Source: Gallaecimonas sp. GXIMD4217
GTDB lineage: Bacteria > Pseudomonadota > Gammaproteobacteria > Enterobacterales > Gallaecimonadaceae
DNA: 64,000 nt
Direction of reading: 5' to 3'
NCBI RefSeq assembly: GCF_038087665.1
Contig: NZ_CP149925.1
Location: forward strand, 1,551,236 to 1,615,235
Below are positions 1 through 9,765 of this stretch, piece after piece (the stretch's first letter is position 1; each line of letters starts with the position of its first letter). The notes under the pieces were generated by a model. The model saw only the letters and a program-made list of their open reading frames with translations. It had not been told where the DNA came from and did not search any database. A program made the position numbers and the translations under genes.

Positions 1-372
1 ATGCTCAGGGAGCTGAAATCCCAGGGCAGGCAACTGGCGGTGGCCACCGGCAAGGCCAGACCGGGCCTGGAGCGGGTGTTCAAGGCGACCGGGCTCAAGC
101 CGCTGTTCACCACCTCCCGCACCGCCGACGAGGCCCAGTCCAAGCCCCATCCGGACATGCTGGCGCAGATCCTGGCCGAGACCGGGGTGGCGGCCAAGCG
201 GGCCTTGATGATCGGCGACTCGACCCTCGACATGCACATGGCCAAAAGCGCCGGGGTAAGGGCCCTGGGGGTCAGCTTCGGGGTGCACAGCCCAGAGCAC
301 CTGCTGGCGGCGGGCGCCAGCGATATTGTCCACTGCTGGCGGCAGTGGCCCAAGCTGGCCCTGGCCGATTAA
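1..372 (+). CDS. HAD-IA family hydrolase, C-terminal part (5' end outside window)
   Basis: This is the C-terminal half of a haloacid-dehalogenase-like phosphatase of the Gph/YjjG type. The reading frame is open from base 1, so the Met at base 1 is probably internal. Visible motifs are VATGK (motif II), the conserved Lys in KPHPDML (motif III) and GDSTLDM (motif IV acidic pair). The nucleophile DxD motif and the cap domain must lie upstream. In related gammaproteobacteria a HAD hydrolase sits between rluC and yceF, which fits this position. The substrate cannot be inferred. A bidirectional terminator follows directly. Confidence 0.85.
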   Translation: MLRELKSQGRQLAVATGKARPGLERVFKATGLKPLFTTSRTADEAQSKPHPDMLAQILAETGVAAKRALMIGDSTLDMHMAKSAGVRALGVSFGVHSPEHLLAAGASDIVHCWRQWPKLALAD

Positions 373-375
373 CGG

Positions 376-402
376 AAAAAGGCGGCCTGGGCCGCCTTTT
401 TT
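376..402. terminator. Bidirectional intrinsic terminator between HAD gene and yceF
   Basis: An A-run (376-380) is followed by stem GGCGGC (381-386), loop CTGG, stem GCCGCC (391-396) and a T-run (397-402). It can act on both strands and overlaps the yceF stop codon. Confidence 0.85.
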
Positions 403-979
403 AGTCCAGGGGGGAAACCCCTTCCTTTGCCAGCATCTCCAGCAGGGCGATCAGTGGCAAACCCACCAGGGTGTTGGGATCACGGCCTTCCAGGCGTTCG
501 AACAGGCTGATGCCGAGCCCTTCGCTCTTGAAGCTGCCGGCGCAGTTGAGGGGCTGCTCCTTCCTTATATAGGTGCGGATCTGGGCATCGGTCAGTGTCC
601 GGAAGTGGACCTGAAAGGGCTCCACCAGGCTTTGGCGCTGGCCGCTGGCGCTGTTGACCAGGGCCAGGCCGGTATAGAACACCACCGTCTTGGCGCTGGC
701 GGACTTGAGCTGCTCGAATGCCTTTTCCGCCGTGTGGGGCTTGCCGAGGATGGTGCCGTCGATGACGCAGACCTGATCGGAACCGATCACCAGGGCATTG
801 GGGTGCTTGGCCGCTATCGCGTCGGCCTTGGCCAGGGCCAGCCGCTCGACCAGATCAGGGGCGCTTTCCCCCGGCAGGGGATGCTCGTCCACCTGGGGAT
901 TGTCGGTGGAAAAGGGCAGCTGCAGCTTTGCCAGCAGCTGTTTTCTGAACACCGAGGTGGAGGCGAGGATCAAATCCAT
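401..979 (-). CDS. yceF: Maf-like nucleotide pyrophosphatase YceF (7-methyl-GTP pyrophosphatase)
   Basis: Maf/YceF proteins hydrolyse modified nucleoside triphosphates, m7GTP for the YceF subgroup, and so keep them out of nucleic acids. The N-terminus [16 protein letters not shown] is the Maf P-loop-like motif. [10 protein letters not shown] holds the catalytic Asp, and the C-terminal [11 protein letters not shown] is typical. The start is placed at 979 rather than at the longer frame beginning at 1009, because AAGGA stands at correct spacing and the Maf motif begins there. The protein is 192 aa, normal for the family. It is transcribed divergently from yceD, as in E. coli. Confidence 0.93.
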   Translation of the reverse strand: MDLILASTSVFRKQLLAKLQLPFSTDNPQVDEHPLPGESAPDLVERLALAKADAIAAKHPNALVIGSDQVCVIDGTILGKPHTAEKAFEQLKSASAKTVVFYTGLALVNSASGQRQSLVEPFQVHFRTLTDAQIRTYIRKEQPLNCAGSFKSEGLGISLFERLEGRDPNTLVGLPLIALLEMLAKEGVSPLD

Positions 980-1110
980 GCTATTTCCTTTACTTATGAC
1001 TTCACCCAAGCCCCTATTTTCACGTAAAATACAGCCCCGTTACAGGGTGGTCTGCACAGGTTGCAGCGCCATTAGGGTCCGGCCTGGCTTGCCAGCCGGT
1101 TTTTCTGTTT

Positions 1111-1139
1111 TTGACAGGGTTAACGGCTCCCGTTAATAT
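1111..1139 (+). promoter_or_regulatory. Strong sigma-70 promoter of the yceD-rpmF-plsX-fab operon
   Basis: TTGACA (1111-1116), a 17-base spacer and TAATAT (1134-1139). The predicted transcription start is about 1146-1149, which coincides with the yceD ATG at 1149, so the message may be leaderless or nearly so. Confidence 0.75.
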
Positions 1140-1148
1140 GCGCGCCCT

Positions 1149-1670
1149 ATGCAAAAAGTTAAGCTGCCCTTAACCATCGATCCGGTGAGATGTGCCCAGC
1201 GTCGTGACGAGTACGACGGCCTGGTGCCTCTGGCCGAATTGACGCGTTTGCTGGAATTGACCGAATCCCGGCAAGGCAATGTGGATGTCCGTCTGAGCTG
1301 CGGCATTGACCTCCAGGGCGTGGTTTACACCAAAGGTGAAGCCCGCGTGGAGCTCGAGCTGGAATGTCAGCGCTGTAACCAGATCATGCGTCAGCCCTTC
1401 GAGGCAACCTTTGCCTGCACACCGGTTTTCGAGAATTCTGAAGTTGAAGAGCTCCCGGAAGCTTATGAGCCAGTCGAACTCGACGAAAATGGTGAGATCA
1501 ACCTGCGCCAGCTTATCGAAGACGAACTGATCCTGGCATTGCCACTGGTCGCAATGCATGCTGAAGATCAGTGTCCTGTGTCTGGATCAGAGATGAGCTG
1601 GGGCGAGATCGAGCCTGCTGATGAGCGTCCGAATCCCTTTGCTGTGCTTGAGCAGCTCAGGAAGAAGTGA
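1149..1670 (+). CDS. yceD: YceD family protein (DUF177, 23S rRNA accumulation protein)
   Basis: YceD/DUF177 proteins are needed for normal 23S rRNA accumulation and are almost always encoded directly before rpmF, as here. The N-terminus MQKVKLPLTIDPVR matches the E. coli protein closely, which fixes the start. A Cys pair ECQRC (C73, C76) and the late EDQC form the conserved Cys positions. The acidic LPEAYEPVELDENGEI segment and the C-terminal RPNPFAVLEQL are family hallmarks. Length is 173 aa, as expected. No Shine-Dalgarno sequence precedes the ATG, and the best promoter ends only ten bases upstream. Confidence 0.95.
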   Translation: MQKVKLPLTIDPVRCAQRRDEYDGLVPLAELTRLLELTESRQGNVDVRLSCGIDLQGVVYTKGEARVELELECQRCNQIMRQPFEATFACTPVFENSEVEELPEAYEPVELDENGEINLRQLIEDELILALPLVAMHAEDQCPVSGSEMSWGEIEPADERPNPFAVLEQLRKK

Positions 1671-1693
1671 TCACTTTTTAAGGAGAAGGTCTC

Positions 1694-1861
1694 ATGGCCG
1701 TACAACAGAACCGCAAAACTCGTTCCAAGCGTGGTATGCGTCGCTCTCACGACGCTCTGACTACCGCTGCTGTGTCCGTAGACAAGACTTCCGGTGAAAC
1801 CCACCTGCGTCACCACGTGACTGCCGACGGTTTCTACCGTGGTAAAAAGGTGATCGGCTAA
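1694..1861 (+). CDS. rpmF: 50S ribosomal protein L32
   Basis: A 55-residue basic protein starting [20 protein letters not shown], which is the classic L32 N-terminus. It is a late-assembling component of the large subunit near the peptidyl-transferase exit region. The C-terminus [16 protein letters not shown] is also typical. This lineage lacks the Cys4 zinc motif found in some L32 paralogues. AAGGAGAAGG precedes the ATG. It lies 23 bases after yceD and 13 bases before plsX, a conserved link between ribosome and lipid synthesis. Confidence 0.97.
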   Translation: MAVQQNRKTRSKRGMRRSHDALTTAAVSVDKTSGETHLRHHVTADGFYRGKKVIG

Positions 1862-1874
1862 GAGCCGAGCCTAG

Positions 1875-2897
1875 ATGGCTTTTACCTTAGCGGTAGATGC
1901 CATGGGAGGGGACCTGGGCCCCTCCGTCACAGTGCCCGCCATTGCGCGGGCACTGTCGCATTTCCCCAACCTGAACATTCGTGCATTTGGCAACCAACAG
2001 GCCCTTGAGCCTTTCCTGGTGGCCGAAGGCATGCTCCATCATCCCCGACTGACCCTCTGCCATGCCGAGCAGGAAGTCGCCATGGACGAAAAACCGGCCG
2101 TGGCCCTGCGCATGAAACGCAGCTCCTCCATGGGCATGGCCATAGGGGACGTGGCCGATGGCCGAGCCCAGGCCTGCGTCAGTGCCGGCAACACCGGCGC
2201 CCTGATGGCGCTGTCCCGGCATCTGCTCAAGACCCTGCCCGGGGTGGAGCGGCCCGCCATCGTCTCGGCCATGCCGACGGTGAACGACGGCCATGTCTAC
2301 ATGCTGGACTTGGGCGCCAACGTCTCGGTGGATTCCGACACCCTCTACCAGTTCGCGGTCATGGGCAACGCCATGGTCCGCGAGGTGGAGGGCATCGCCT
2401 CGCCCAAGGTGGCGCTCCTCAACATCGGCGAGGAAGACATCAAGGGCAACGACCAGGTCAAGCATGCCGCCCGCCTGCTGGAAGACTGCCCCGGCATCAA
2501 CTACATAGGCTACGTGGAAGGGCACGATATCTTTACCGGCAAGGCCGATGTCATCGTCTGCGACGGCTTCGTGGGCAATATCACCCTCAAGACCTGTGAA
2601 GGTATCGCCGACTTCTTCCTGAGCCAACTCAAGGCCGCCTTCAACCGCAATTGGTTGACCCGACTGCTGGGCCTGCTGGTGCTGCCCTGGTTGAAGCGGG
2701 TCTACCACAGGGTGAACCCCGACCAGTACAACGGGGCCAGTCTGTTAGGATTGCGCGGTATCGTCGTGAAAAGTCACGGAAATGCCAACACTGATGCCTT
2801 TTTCAACGCCATTTCTCAGGCCTTGACCGAGGCACAGCGGCAATTGCCGAACGGCATCAAGGATGCCTTCGACGCAGTTTTATTGGACAAGCACTGA
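1875..2897 (+). CDS. plsX: Phosphate acyltransferase PlsX
   Basis: PlsX converts acyl-ACP and phosphate to acyl-phosphate, the acyl donor for PlsY in phosphatidic-acid synthesis. It acts as a peripheral membrane enzyme. The N-terminus [13 protein letters not shown], the central [10 protein letters not shown] and the later [16 protein letters not shown] are family signatures. Length is 340 aa, as usual. It lies between rpmF and fabH, with an 8-base gap to fabH, in the standard order of the fab cluster. Confidence 0.97.
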   Translation: MAFTLAVDAMGGDLGPSVTVPAIARALSHFPNLNIRAFGNQQALEPFLVAEGMLHHPRLTLCHAEQEVAMDEKPAVALRMKRSSSMGMAIGDVADGRAQACVSAGNTGALMALSRHLLKTLPGVERPAIVSAMPTVNDGHVYMLDLGANVSVDSDTLYQFAVMGNAMVREVEGIASPKVALLNIGEEDIKGNDQVKHAARLLEDCPGINYIGYVEGHDIFTGKADVIVCDGFVGNITLKTCEGIADFFLSQLKAAFNRNWLTRLLGLLVLPWLKRVYHRVNPDQYNGASLLGLRGIVVKSHGNANTDAFFNAISQALTEAQRQLPNGIKDAFDAVLLDKH

Positions 2898-2905
2898 GCC
2901 ATTTC

Positions 2906-3862
2906 ATGTACGCCAAAATTCTCGGTACGGGCAGCAACCTGCCCGCCCAAGTGCGCACCAACGCCGATCTCGAGCGTATGGTCGAAACCACCGACCAGTG
3001 GATCGTAGAGCGCACCGGTATCTCTGAGCGCCGCATCGCCGCCGAAGGCGAGACCGTCGTTTCCCTGGCCACACCGGCCGCCCAGCGAGCCCTTGAGGCC
3101 GCCGGCGTCAAGGCCGAAGAACTGGATCTGATCCTGTTCGCCACCACCACCCCGGACAAGTCCTTCCCCTCCTGCGCCTGCCAGCTGCAGGCGGAGCTGG
3201 GCGTGCCCGGCATCGGCGCCTTCGATATTTCCGCTGCCTGCGCCGGCTTCACCTATGGCCTGACCGTGGCCGACCAGTTCATCAAGACCGGCCAGGCCAA
3301 GAAGGTGCTGGTGGTGGGTGCCGATATCCTGTCCCGGGTCTGCGAGCCCAACGACCGCACCACCATCATCCTCTTCGGTGATGGCGCCGGTGCCGCCGTG
3401 CTGGGTGCCAGCGAAGAGCAGGGCATCCTGGGCAGCTGCATCCACGCCGACGGCAGCTATGGCGATCTGCTCTGTGCCGATCTGCCCCAGCGTGGCGCCG
3501 AAGGCATGGGCGATCCCTGGCTGAAGATGCGCGGCAACGAGGTATTCAAGGTCGCCGTCACCCAGCTGGCCAATGTGGTCACCGAGATCCTCGCAAAAGA
3601 GGGTGTCGCCAAGGAAGAAATTGACTGGCTGGTGCCCCACCAGGCCAACCAGCGCATCATCTCCGCCACCGCCAAGAAGCTGGGCATGGGCCTGGATCGG
3701 GTGGTGCTGAACCTGGCCAAGTACGGCAACACCTCTGCCGCCTCCGTGCCCATCGCCCTGGACGAGGCGGTGCGTGACGGTCGCATCCAGCGCGGCCAGC
3801 TGCTGCTGCTGGAGGCCTTTGGTGCCGGCTTCACCTGGGGCGCCGCCCTGGTTCGTTACTGA
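2906..3862 (+). CDS. fabH: Beta-ketoacyl-ACP synthase III
   Basis: FabH condenses acetyl-CoA with malonyl-ACP to begin type II fatty-acid synthesis. The active-site Cys is C112 in the AACAGF motif, at the same residue number as in E. coli. The catalytic His lies in VPHQANQRI and the Asn in KYGNTSAAS. Length is 318 aa. It is encoded 8 bases after plsX and 22 bases before fabD. No unusual features. Confidence 0.98.
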   Translation: MYAKILGTGSNLPAQVRTNADLERMVETTDQWIVERTGISERRIAAEGETVVSLATPAAQRALEAAGVKAEELDLILFATTTPDKSFPSCACQLQAELGVPGIGAFDISAACAGFTYGLTVADQFIKTGQAKKVLVVGADILSRVCEPNDRTTIILFGDGAGAAVLGASEEQGILGSCIHADGSYGDLLCADLPQRGAEGMGDPWLKMRGNEVFKVAVTQLANVVTEILAKEGVAKEEIDWLVPHQANQRIISATAKKLGMGLDRVVLNLAKYGNTSAASVPIALDEAVRDGRIQRGQLLLLEAFGAGFTWGAALVRY

Positions 3863-3884
3863 TCTCCAAGGACGCAGAATCACC

Positions 3885-4811
3885 ATGCAAAAATCTGCCT
3901 TTATCTTTCCTGGCCAGGGCTCCCAGGCCCTGGGCATGCTCAAGGATCTGGCCGAGGAATTCGCCGTGGTCGGCGACACCTTCGCCGAGGCTTCCGAGGT
4001 ACTGGGCTACGACCTGTGGAAACTGGTCCAGGAAGGCCCCGAAGCCGACCTCAACGCCACCGAACGCACCCAGCCGGCCCTGCTGACCAGCTCTGTGGCC
4101 ACCTGGCGCGCCTGGCAGTCCTTGGGCGGCGAGGCGCCTGCCTACATGGCCGGCCACAGCCTGGGTGAATATTCCGCACTGACCTGTGCCGGTGCCATCG
4201 ATTTTCGTGACGCCGTGGCCCTGGTCGAGGCCCGCGGCCGCTACATGCAGGCCGCCGTACCCGCCGGCACCGGTGCCATGGCCGCCATCATCGGCCTGGA
4301 TGACGACGCCGTCCGCCAGGGCTGCAGCGACGCCGCCCAAGGCGAGGTGGTGGAGGCCGTCAACTTCAACAGCCCCGGCCAGGTGGTCATCGCCGGTGGC
4401 AAGGCCGCCGTCGACCGTGCCTGCGAAGTGCTCAAGGCCAATGGCGCCAAGCGTGCGCTGGTGCTGCCGGTCTCCGTACCCAGCCACTGCGCCCTGATGC
4501 AGCCGGCCGCCGAACAGCTGGCCGAGCGTCTGGCCGCTATCAACATCCAGGTGCCGGGCATCGCCGTGATCAACAACGTCGACGTGGCCGTGGCCGACAG
4601 CAGTGATGCCATCCGCGACGCCCTGGTGCGTCAGCTCTACCGCCCGGTCCGCTGGACCGAGACGGTGCAGAAGCTGGCCGGCCAGGGTGTGGAAAACCTC
4701 TATGAATGTGGTCCGGGCAAGGTGCTGACCGGCCTGACCAAGCGTATCGACAAGGGCCTGAGCGCCGCCGCCCTGCACGTGGGCGACGATCTGCGTAACC
4801 TCAAGGCCTAA
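3885..4811 (+). CDS. fabD: Malonyl-CoA:ACP transacylase
   Basis: FabD loads malonate from malonyl-CoA onto the ACP phosphopantetheine arm. The nucleophile is S92 in GHSLGEYSAL and the catalytic His is in VPSHCALM. The frame is open further upstream inside fabH, but MQKSAFIFPGQGSQ is the family N-terminus and AAGGA lies upstream, so the start is 3885. The resulting 308 aa equals the usual length. Confidence 0.97.
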   Translation: MQKSAFIFPGQGSQALGMLKDLAEEFAVVGDTFAEASEVLGYDLWKLVQEGPEADLNATERTQPALLTSSVATWRAWQSLGGEAPAYMAGHSLGEYSALTCAGAIDFRDAVALVEARGRYMQAAVPAGTGAMAAIIGLDDDAVRQGCSDAAQGEVVEAVNFNSPGQVVIAGGKAAVDRACEVLKANGAKRALVLPVSVPSHCALMQPAAEQLAERLAAINIQVPGIAVINNVDVAVADSSDAIRDALVRQLYRPVRWTETVQKLAGQGVENLYECGPGKVLTGLTKRIDKGLSAAALHVGDDLRNLKA

Positions 4812-4822
4812 GGGAGAGAACC

Positions 4823-5569
<747 letters not shown>

Positions 5570-5662
5570 TCTGTGGTGGAGAAAGCGGCAAATCGACGCA
5601 TTTTTGTCACAATTAACGACAATAATTGTGGTTTGACCAGCAAGATCGCGCTTTCTCCTCTC

Positions 5663-5692
5663 TTGCAATGAAATTTTGGGACGTAATACACT
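5663..5692 (+). promoter_or_regulatory. Candidate acpP promoter
   Basis: TTGCAA (5663-5668), an 18-base spacer and TACACT (5687-5692), followed by a 46-base leader with AAGGA before acpP. An acpP-specific promoter is expected, since ACP is made in large excess over the Fab enzymes. Confidence 0.5.
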
Positions 5693-5738
5693 AGCCCCAA
5701 GTCGCTATTTACAGCGTACAGCTAAGGAAAAAGAAGCT

Positions 5739-5975
5739 ATGAGCACTATCGAAGAACGCGTAAAGAAAATCATCATCGAACAACTGGGTGTTAAGGAAGA
5801 AGAAGTCAAGAACGAAGCGTCTTTCGTAGACGACCTCGGCGCCGACTCTCTGGACACCGTTGAGCTGGTGATGGCGCTGGAAGAAGAGTTTGACACTGAG
5901 ATCCCGGATGAAGAAGCCGAGAAGATCACCACAGTGCAAGCGGCCATCGACTACGTCGTCGCTCACCAAGAATAA
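5739..5975 (+). CDS. acpP: Acyl carrier protein
   Basis: ACP carries growing acyl chains on a phosphopantetheine attached to S37 (Met counted) in [10 protein letters not shown]. The protein is 78 aa and very acidic, as expected. The frame is open upstream, but [12 protein letters not shown] is the family start, with AAGGA upstream. The gene has its own likely promoter and is followed by a strong terminator before fabF. This fits high independent expression of a short message. Confidence 0.98.
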   Translation: MSTIEERVKKIIIEQLGVKEEEVKNEASFVDDLGADSLDTVELVMALEEEFDTEIPDEEAEKITTVQAAIDYVVAHQE

Positions 5976-5983
5976 GCTCCAAG

Positions 5984-6009
5984 CAGGCGGTCTTCGGACC
6001 GCCTGTTTT
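5984..6009 (+). terminator. Intrinsic terminator after acpP
   Basis: A 9-bp perfect stem, CAGGCGGTC (5984-5992) with GACCGCCTG (5997-6005), closed by a TTCG tetraloop and followed by TTTT. It should end most acpP transcripts and reduce read-through into fabF. Confidence 0.9.
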
Positions 6010-6053
6010 CTCTTCGCAAGACCCTTTCCCAATTCCTTTTGGAGGCTAACGCC

Positions 6054-7292
6054 GTGACCAAGCGTCGTGTCGTGGTAACCGGCATGGGCATGCTGTCCCC
6101 GGTCGGTAACACGGTTCAAGATTCCTGGCAGGCGCTGCTGGCCGGCCAGAGCGGTATCGATACCATCAGCCATTTCGATACATCCGCTTTCGGCACCAAG
6201 TTCGCCGGCAACGTCAAAGGCTTCGATGTTTCCCAGTACCTGTCCCCCAAAGACGCCAAGAAGATGGATCTGTTCATCCAATATGGCATCGCGGCAGGGA
6301 TCCAGGCCCTGAACGACTCCGGCCTGGAGCTGGAGCGGACCGACCTGACCCGGGTGGGTGTGGCGGTCGGCTCCGGCATCGGTGGCCTGGGCCTGATCGA
6401 AAAGAACCACGAGGCCCTGCTCAAGTCAGGTCCGCGCAAGATGTCCCCCTTCTTCGTGCCGTCCACCATCATCAACATGGTGGCCGGGCACCTGTCCATC
6501 ATGCATGGCCTGCGGGGACCCAACATCGCCATCACCACCGCCTGTACCACGGGCGTGCACAACATCGGCCACGCCGCCCGCATGATCGCCTACGGCGATG
6601 CGGACGTGATGCTGGCCGGTGGCGCCGAGATGGCCTGTACCCCCCTGGGCATGGGCGGCTTCGGCGCGGCCCGGGCCCTGTCCACCCGCAATGAAGATCC
6701 CAAGGCCGCCAGCCGTCCCTGGGACAGGGACAGGGACGGTTTCGTGCTGGGTGACGGTGCCGGTGTCATGGTGCTGGAGGACTACGAGCATGCCAAGGCC
6801 CGTGGCGCCCGCATCTACGCCGAGCTGAGCGGCTTCGGCATGAGCGGTGACGCCTACCACATGACCTCGCCGCCGGACGACGGCGCCGGTGCCGCCCTGT
6901 CCATGGCCAACGCGGTCAAGGACAGCGGCCTGGCCCTGGACAGCGTCGGCTATGTCAACGCCCACGGCACCTCCACGCCGGCCGGCGACATCGCCGAGAG
7001 CAACGCGGTCAAGTCGGTGTTTGGCGACCACGCCTACAAGATGATGGTGGGCTCCACCAAGTCCATGACAGGTCACCTGCTGGGCGCCGCCGGCTCAGTG
7101 GAAGCCATCATCACCGTGATGGCCCTCCACGACGGCGCCGTGCCGCCCACCATCAACCTGGACAACCCGTCCGAAGGCTGTGATCTGGATTATGTGCCCC
7201 ATGAGGCCCGCCAGGTGCAGCTGGAGCATGCCCTGTGCAACTCCTTCGGCTTTGGCGGTACCAACGGCTCGCTGCTGTTCAGCAAGATCTAA
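6054..7292 (+). CDS. fabF: Beta-ketoacyl-ACP synthase II
   Basis: FabF elongates acyl-ACP and, in E. coli, controls the temperature-dependent conversion of C16:1 to C18:1. The start is the GTG at 6054: GGAGG stands 8 bases ahead, and [15 protein letters not shown] matches the family N-terminus. A TTG at 6039 is in frame but overlaps the Shine-Dalgarno sequence. The active-site Cys is near residue 164 in [10 protein letters not shown], with the His residues in [11 protein letters not shown] and TGHLLGAAG. Length is 412 aa. Confidence 0.97.
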   Translation: MTKRRVVVTGMGMLSPVGNTVQDSWQALLAGQSGIDTISHFDTSAFGTKFAGNVKGFDVSQYLSPKDAKKMDLFIQYGIAAGIQALNDSGLELERTDLTRVGVAVGSGIGGLGLIEKNHEALLKSGPRKMSPFFVPSTIINMVAGHLSIMHGLRGPNIAITTACTTGVHNIGHAARMIAYGDADVMLAGGAEMACTPLGMGGFGAARALSTRNEDPKAASRPWDRDRDGFVLGDGAGVMVLEDYEHAKARGARIYAELSGFGMSGDAYHMTSPPDDGAGAALSMANAVKDSGLALDSVGYVNAHGTSTPAGDIAESNAVKSVFGDHAYKMMVGSTKSMTGHLLGAAGSVEAIITVMALHDGAVPPTINLDNPSEGCDLDYVPHEARQVQLEHALCNSFGFGGTNGSLLFSKI

Positions 7293-7310
7293 ACCGTGAT
7301 CCGGGTCAAA

Positions 7311-7347
7311 ACGCCTGTTACCCTACGGGGCTAACAGGCGTTTTTTT
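7311..7347 (+). terminator. Intrinsic terminator after fabF
   Basis: Stem ACGCCTGTTA (7311-7320) pairs with TAACAGGCGT (7332-7341) and is followed by seven T. It ends 8 bases before the pabC ATG, so pabC expression depends on read-through or on a promoter overlapping the terminator. Confidence 0.9.
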
Positions 7348-7355
7348 ATGGTGTT

Positions 7356-8129
7356 ATGACTCAGGCCCATCTGGACGATCGCCTCCTCAACTATGGCGAC
7401 GGCCACTTCACCACCCTCAAGGTTTCCGGCGGCAAGCCCCTGCATTGGCCAAGGCACCTGGCCAGGCTGCAGGAGGGCTGCGCCCGCCTGGCCATGGCCC
7501 CCCTTAACTGGCAGCAGCTCAGCGACGAGGTCGCAGAACTTGCCAGGAAGCAGGGGCAGGGCGGCATCAAGGTGTTGGTGTCCCGGGGCCGGGGTGGCCG
7601 CGGCTACAGGCCGGATGCGGCCATGGCCAGCCACTACTGGCTCAAGGCCTTCGATGGGCCGGCTCATTACCCCCAATGGCAACAGCAGGGTATCAGGGTG
7701 GATATCCTGCCGGTGCGCCTTGGCCACCAGCCGCTGCTGGCCGGCCTCAAGCACTGCAATCGCCTGGAGCAGGTGCTGGCCAGCCAATGCCTGGAAAGCC
7801 TCAGGCTCGACGAGGGGATCTGCCTGGATCAGGCTGGCATGCTGCGCAGCGCCGTTTCCGCCAACCTGTTCTGGTCAAAAGGTGGCCGCTTATTCACCCC
7901 CGGGCTGATCCTGGCCGGGGTCGCCGGTATCATGAGGGACCTGGTGATGGCACAGCGGCCGGTAGATCAGGTCGACGCCGGCCCCGAGGCCCTGGCGGAA
8001 GCCGACGAGATCTTCCTCACCAACGCCCTGATGGGGGTGGTGCCGATAAGGCAGCTGGCCGATAGGGCCCTGGCAAGTGGCCCCGTCACCCGTGCCCTAC
8101 AAGAAGAACTGAACGAGAACACACCATGA
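7356..8129 (+). CDS. pabC: Aminodeoxychorismate lyase
   Basis: PabC is a PLP-dependent fold-IV enzyme. It splits 4-amino-4-deoxychorismate to p-aminobenzoate and pyruvate for folate synthesis. Typical segments are LLNYGDGHFTTL near the N-terminus, the Lys-containing GLKHCNRLEQVLA region and EIFLTNALMGVVPI. Length is 257 aa (E. coli 269). There is no clear Shine-Dalgarno sequence and the gene begins just after the fabF terminator, so translation is probably weak. It overlaps mltG by 4 bases (ATGA). Confidence 0.93.
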   Translation: MTQAHLDDRLLNYGDGHFTTLKVSGGKPLHWPRHLARLQEGCARLAMAPLNWQQLSDEVAELARKQGQGGIKVLVSRGRGGRGYRPDAAMASHYWLKAFDGPAHYPQWQQQGIRVDILPVRLGHQPLLAGLKHCNRLEQVLASQCLESLRLDEGICLDQAGMLRSAVSANLFWSKGGRLFTPGLILAGVAGIMRDLVMAQRPVDQVDAGPEALAEADEIFLTNALMGVVPIRQLADRALASGPVTRALQEELNENTP

Positions 8130-9121
8130 AGAAGTGGTTGGCCGCCTTTGGCCTGCTGTTGACCCTGGCCACGGCCGCCCTGGTCGCCGGCGCCCTCTGG
8201 GTCAAGCAGCAATGGAGCCGTCCCCTGGCCCTTGCCGAACCCGAACTGCTGGAAGTCAGGGCCGGAGACTCCGCCTTCAACCTGCTCTATGCCTTTCATG
8301 AGCGGGGCTGGCTGGCCGAGCCCAGGCTGGGCCAGCTGCTGCTGAAACTGAAGCCCGAGCTGGGGCAGATCCGCGCCGGCTGCTACGAAATCAGTCCCGG
8401 CATGACCCTGGAAGCCGTGCTGGCCAGGCTCGGCAGCGGTGATGAGGCCAGTTTCGCGGTGACCCTGATCGAGGGCCATCGCTTCCAAGAGTGGCGTCAG
8501 GTCCTGGCCGAGGCTCCCCACCTGCAACTGACCCTGGACAATGTCAGTGACGCCGAGCTGGCCGAGCGTCTCGGGGTTGAGCACGTGGAAGGCTGGTTCA
8601 TGCCCGAGACCTACCACTACCGCTGCCGCGACAAGGACAGCCAGGTGCTGGCCCGGGCCCACCAGGCCATGAAACAGGCCCTGGACGAACTCTGGCCCAA
8701 GCGGGCGGATGATCTGCCCCTGGCCAGCCCCTACGAGGCGCTGATCCTGGCCTCCATCGTCGAGAAGGAAACGGCGGTGGCCGAGGAGCGGCCGCTGGTG
8801 GCGGCGGTATTCGTGAACCGGCTCAGGAAGAAGATGCGGTTGCAGACCGATCCCACGGTGATCTATGGCCTGGGCGACGAGTTCGACGGCAACCTGACCC
8901 GCCAGCACCTGCGCAGCCACACCGATTACAACACCTACGTCATTCGTGGCCTGCCGCCCACGCCCATCGCCATGCCGTCCAGGGCCGCCATCGAGGCGGT
9001 ACTGCACCCGGCCAAGACCGACTACCTCTATTTCGTGGCCAACGGCGACGGCAGCCACGTGTTTTCCAGGACCCTGGCCGAGCACAACAGGGCCGTGAAC
9101 AAGTATCAGAGAAAGCGTTGA
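8126..9121 (+). CDS. mltG: Endolytic murein transglycosylase MltG (YceG)
   Basis: MltG is an inner-membrane lytic transglycosylase that cuts nascent glycan strands and is thought to set their length. One N-terminal membrane segment (about residues 5-25) is followed by a LysM-like region and the YceG catalytic domain. The catalytic Glu lies in ASIVEKETA (E213, the equivalent of E. coli E218). [10 protein letters not shown] and [11 protein letters not shown] are conserved. Length is 331 aa. It overlaps pabC by 4 bases and tmk by 1 base, so translation is coupled. Confidence 0.95.
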   Translation: MKKWLAAFGLLLTLATAALVAGALWVKQQWSRPLALAEPELLEVRAGDSAFNLLYAFHERGWLAEPRLGQLLLKLKPELGQIRAGCYEISPGMTLEAVLARLGSGDEASFAVTLIEGHRFQEWRQVLAEAPHLQLTLDNVSDAELAERLGVEHVEGWFMPETYHYRCRDKDSQVLARAHQAMKQALDELWPKRADDLPLASPYEALILASIVEKETAVAEERPLVAAVFVNRLRKKMRLQTDPTVIYGLGDEFDGNLTRQHLRSHTDYNTYVIRGLPPTPIAMPSRAAIEAVLHPAKTDYLYFVANGDGSHVFSRTLAEHNRAVNKYQRKR

Positions 9122-9765
9122 TGAAGCAGAAACTGAAAGCCGGTGCCGGCTTCGTGGTCATCGAGGGCCTGGAAGGCTCCGGCAAGTCCTCGGCCATCGC
9201 CGTGGTCGATGATTTCCTGAAAGGCCGGGGCGCCGATACGGTGCGCACCCGCGAGCCCGGCGGCACGCCGCTGGCCGAGGCCATGCGGGATCTGGTCAAG
9301 ACCCCCACCGAGGAGCCCCTGACCCCACAGGCGGAGCTGCTGCTGATGTACGCGGCCCGGGTGCAACTGGTGGAAAACGTCATCAAGCCGGCCCTGGCCA
9401 TGGGGCAGTGGGTGGTGGGGGACCGCCACGATCTGTCCAGCCGCGCCTACCAGGGCGGCGGCCGCGGCATAGACGAGGGGCTTATCGACGCCATCCGCAC
9501 GGCGGTGCTGGGCGATTTTAGGCCCGACCTGACCCTGTACCTGGACATAGAGCCGGCCCTGGGCCTGGACAGGGCCAGGGGCCGCGGTGAGCTGGATCGC
9601 ATCGAGCAGGAGGCCCTGGCCTTCTTCGAGCGCACCCGCGCGCGTTACCTGGCCCTGGCGAGCACCTGCCCGGACACCGTCATCATCGACGCCAGCCAAC
9701 CCATGGACCAGGTCCATGCCGATATCCGCAGCGCCCTGGCCGAGCGGCTGCTGGAGCCGGCCTGA
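9121..9765 (+). CDS. tmk: Thymidylate kinase
   Basis: Tmk phosphorylates dTMP to dTDP. The P-loop is GLEGSGKSS (about residues 16-24), the DRx motif is in [13 protein letters not shown], and [11 protein letters not shown] is the substrate-binding segment. A TTG three bases earlier is also in frame, but the ATG at 9121 overlaps the mltG stop in a TGATG arrangement and is preferred. Length is 214 aa, as usual. It overlaps holB by 1 base at its end. Confidence 0.97.
   Translation: MKQKLKAGAGFVVIEGLEGSGKSSAIAVVDDFLKGRGADTVRTREPGGTPLAEAMRDLVKTPTEEPLTPQAELLLMYAARVQLVENVIKPALAMGQWVVGDRHDLSSRAYQGGGRGIDEGLIDAIRTAVLGDFRPDLTLYLDIEPALGLDRARGRGELDRIEQEALAFFERTRARYLALASTCPDTVIIDASQPMDQVHADIRSALAERLLEPA

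Noticed and set aside
326-1027. Long plus-strand frame over yceF (233 aa)
   Set aside because: It is the reverse-strand shadow of yceF and has no family features or ribosome site.
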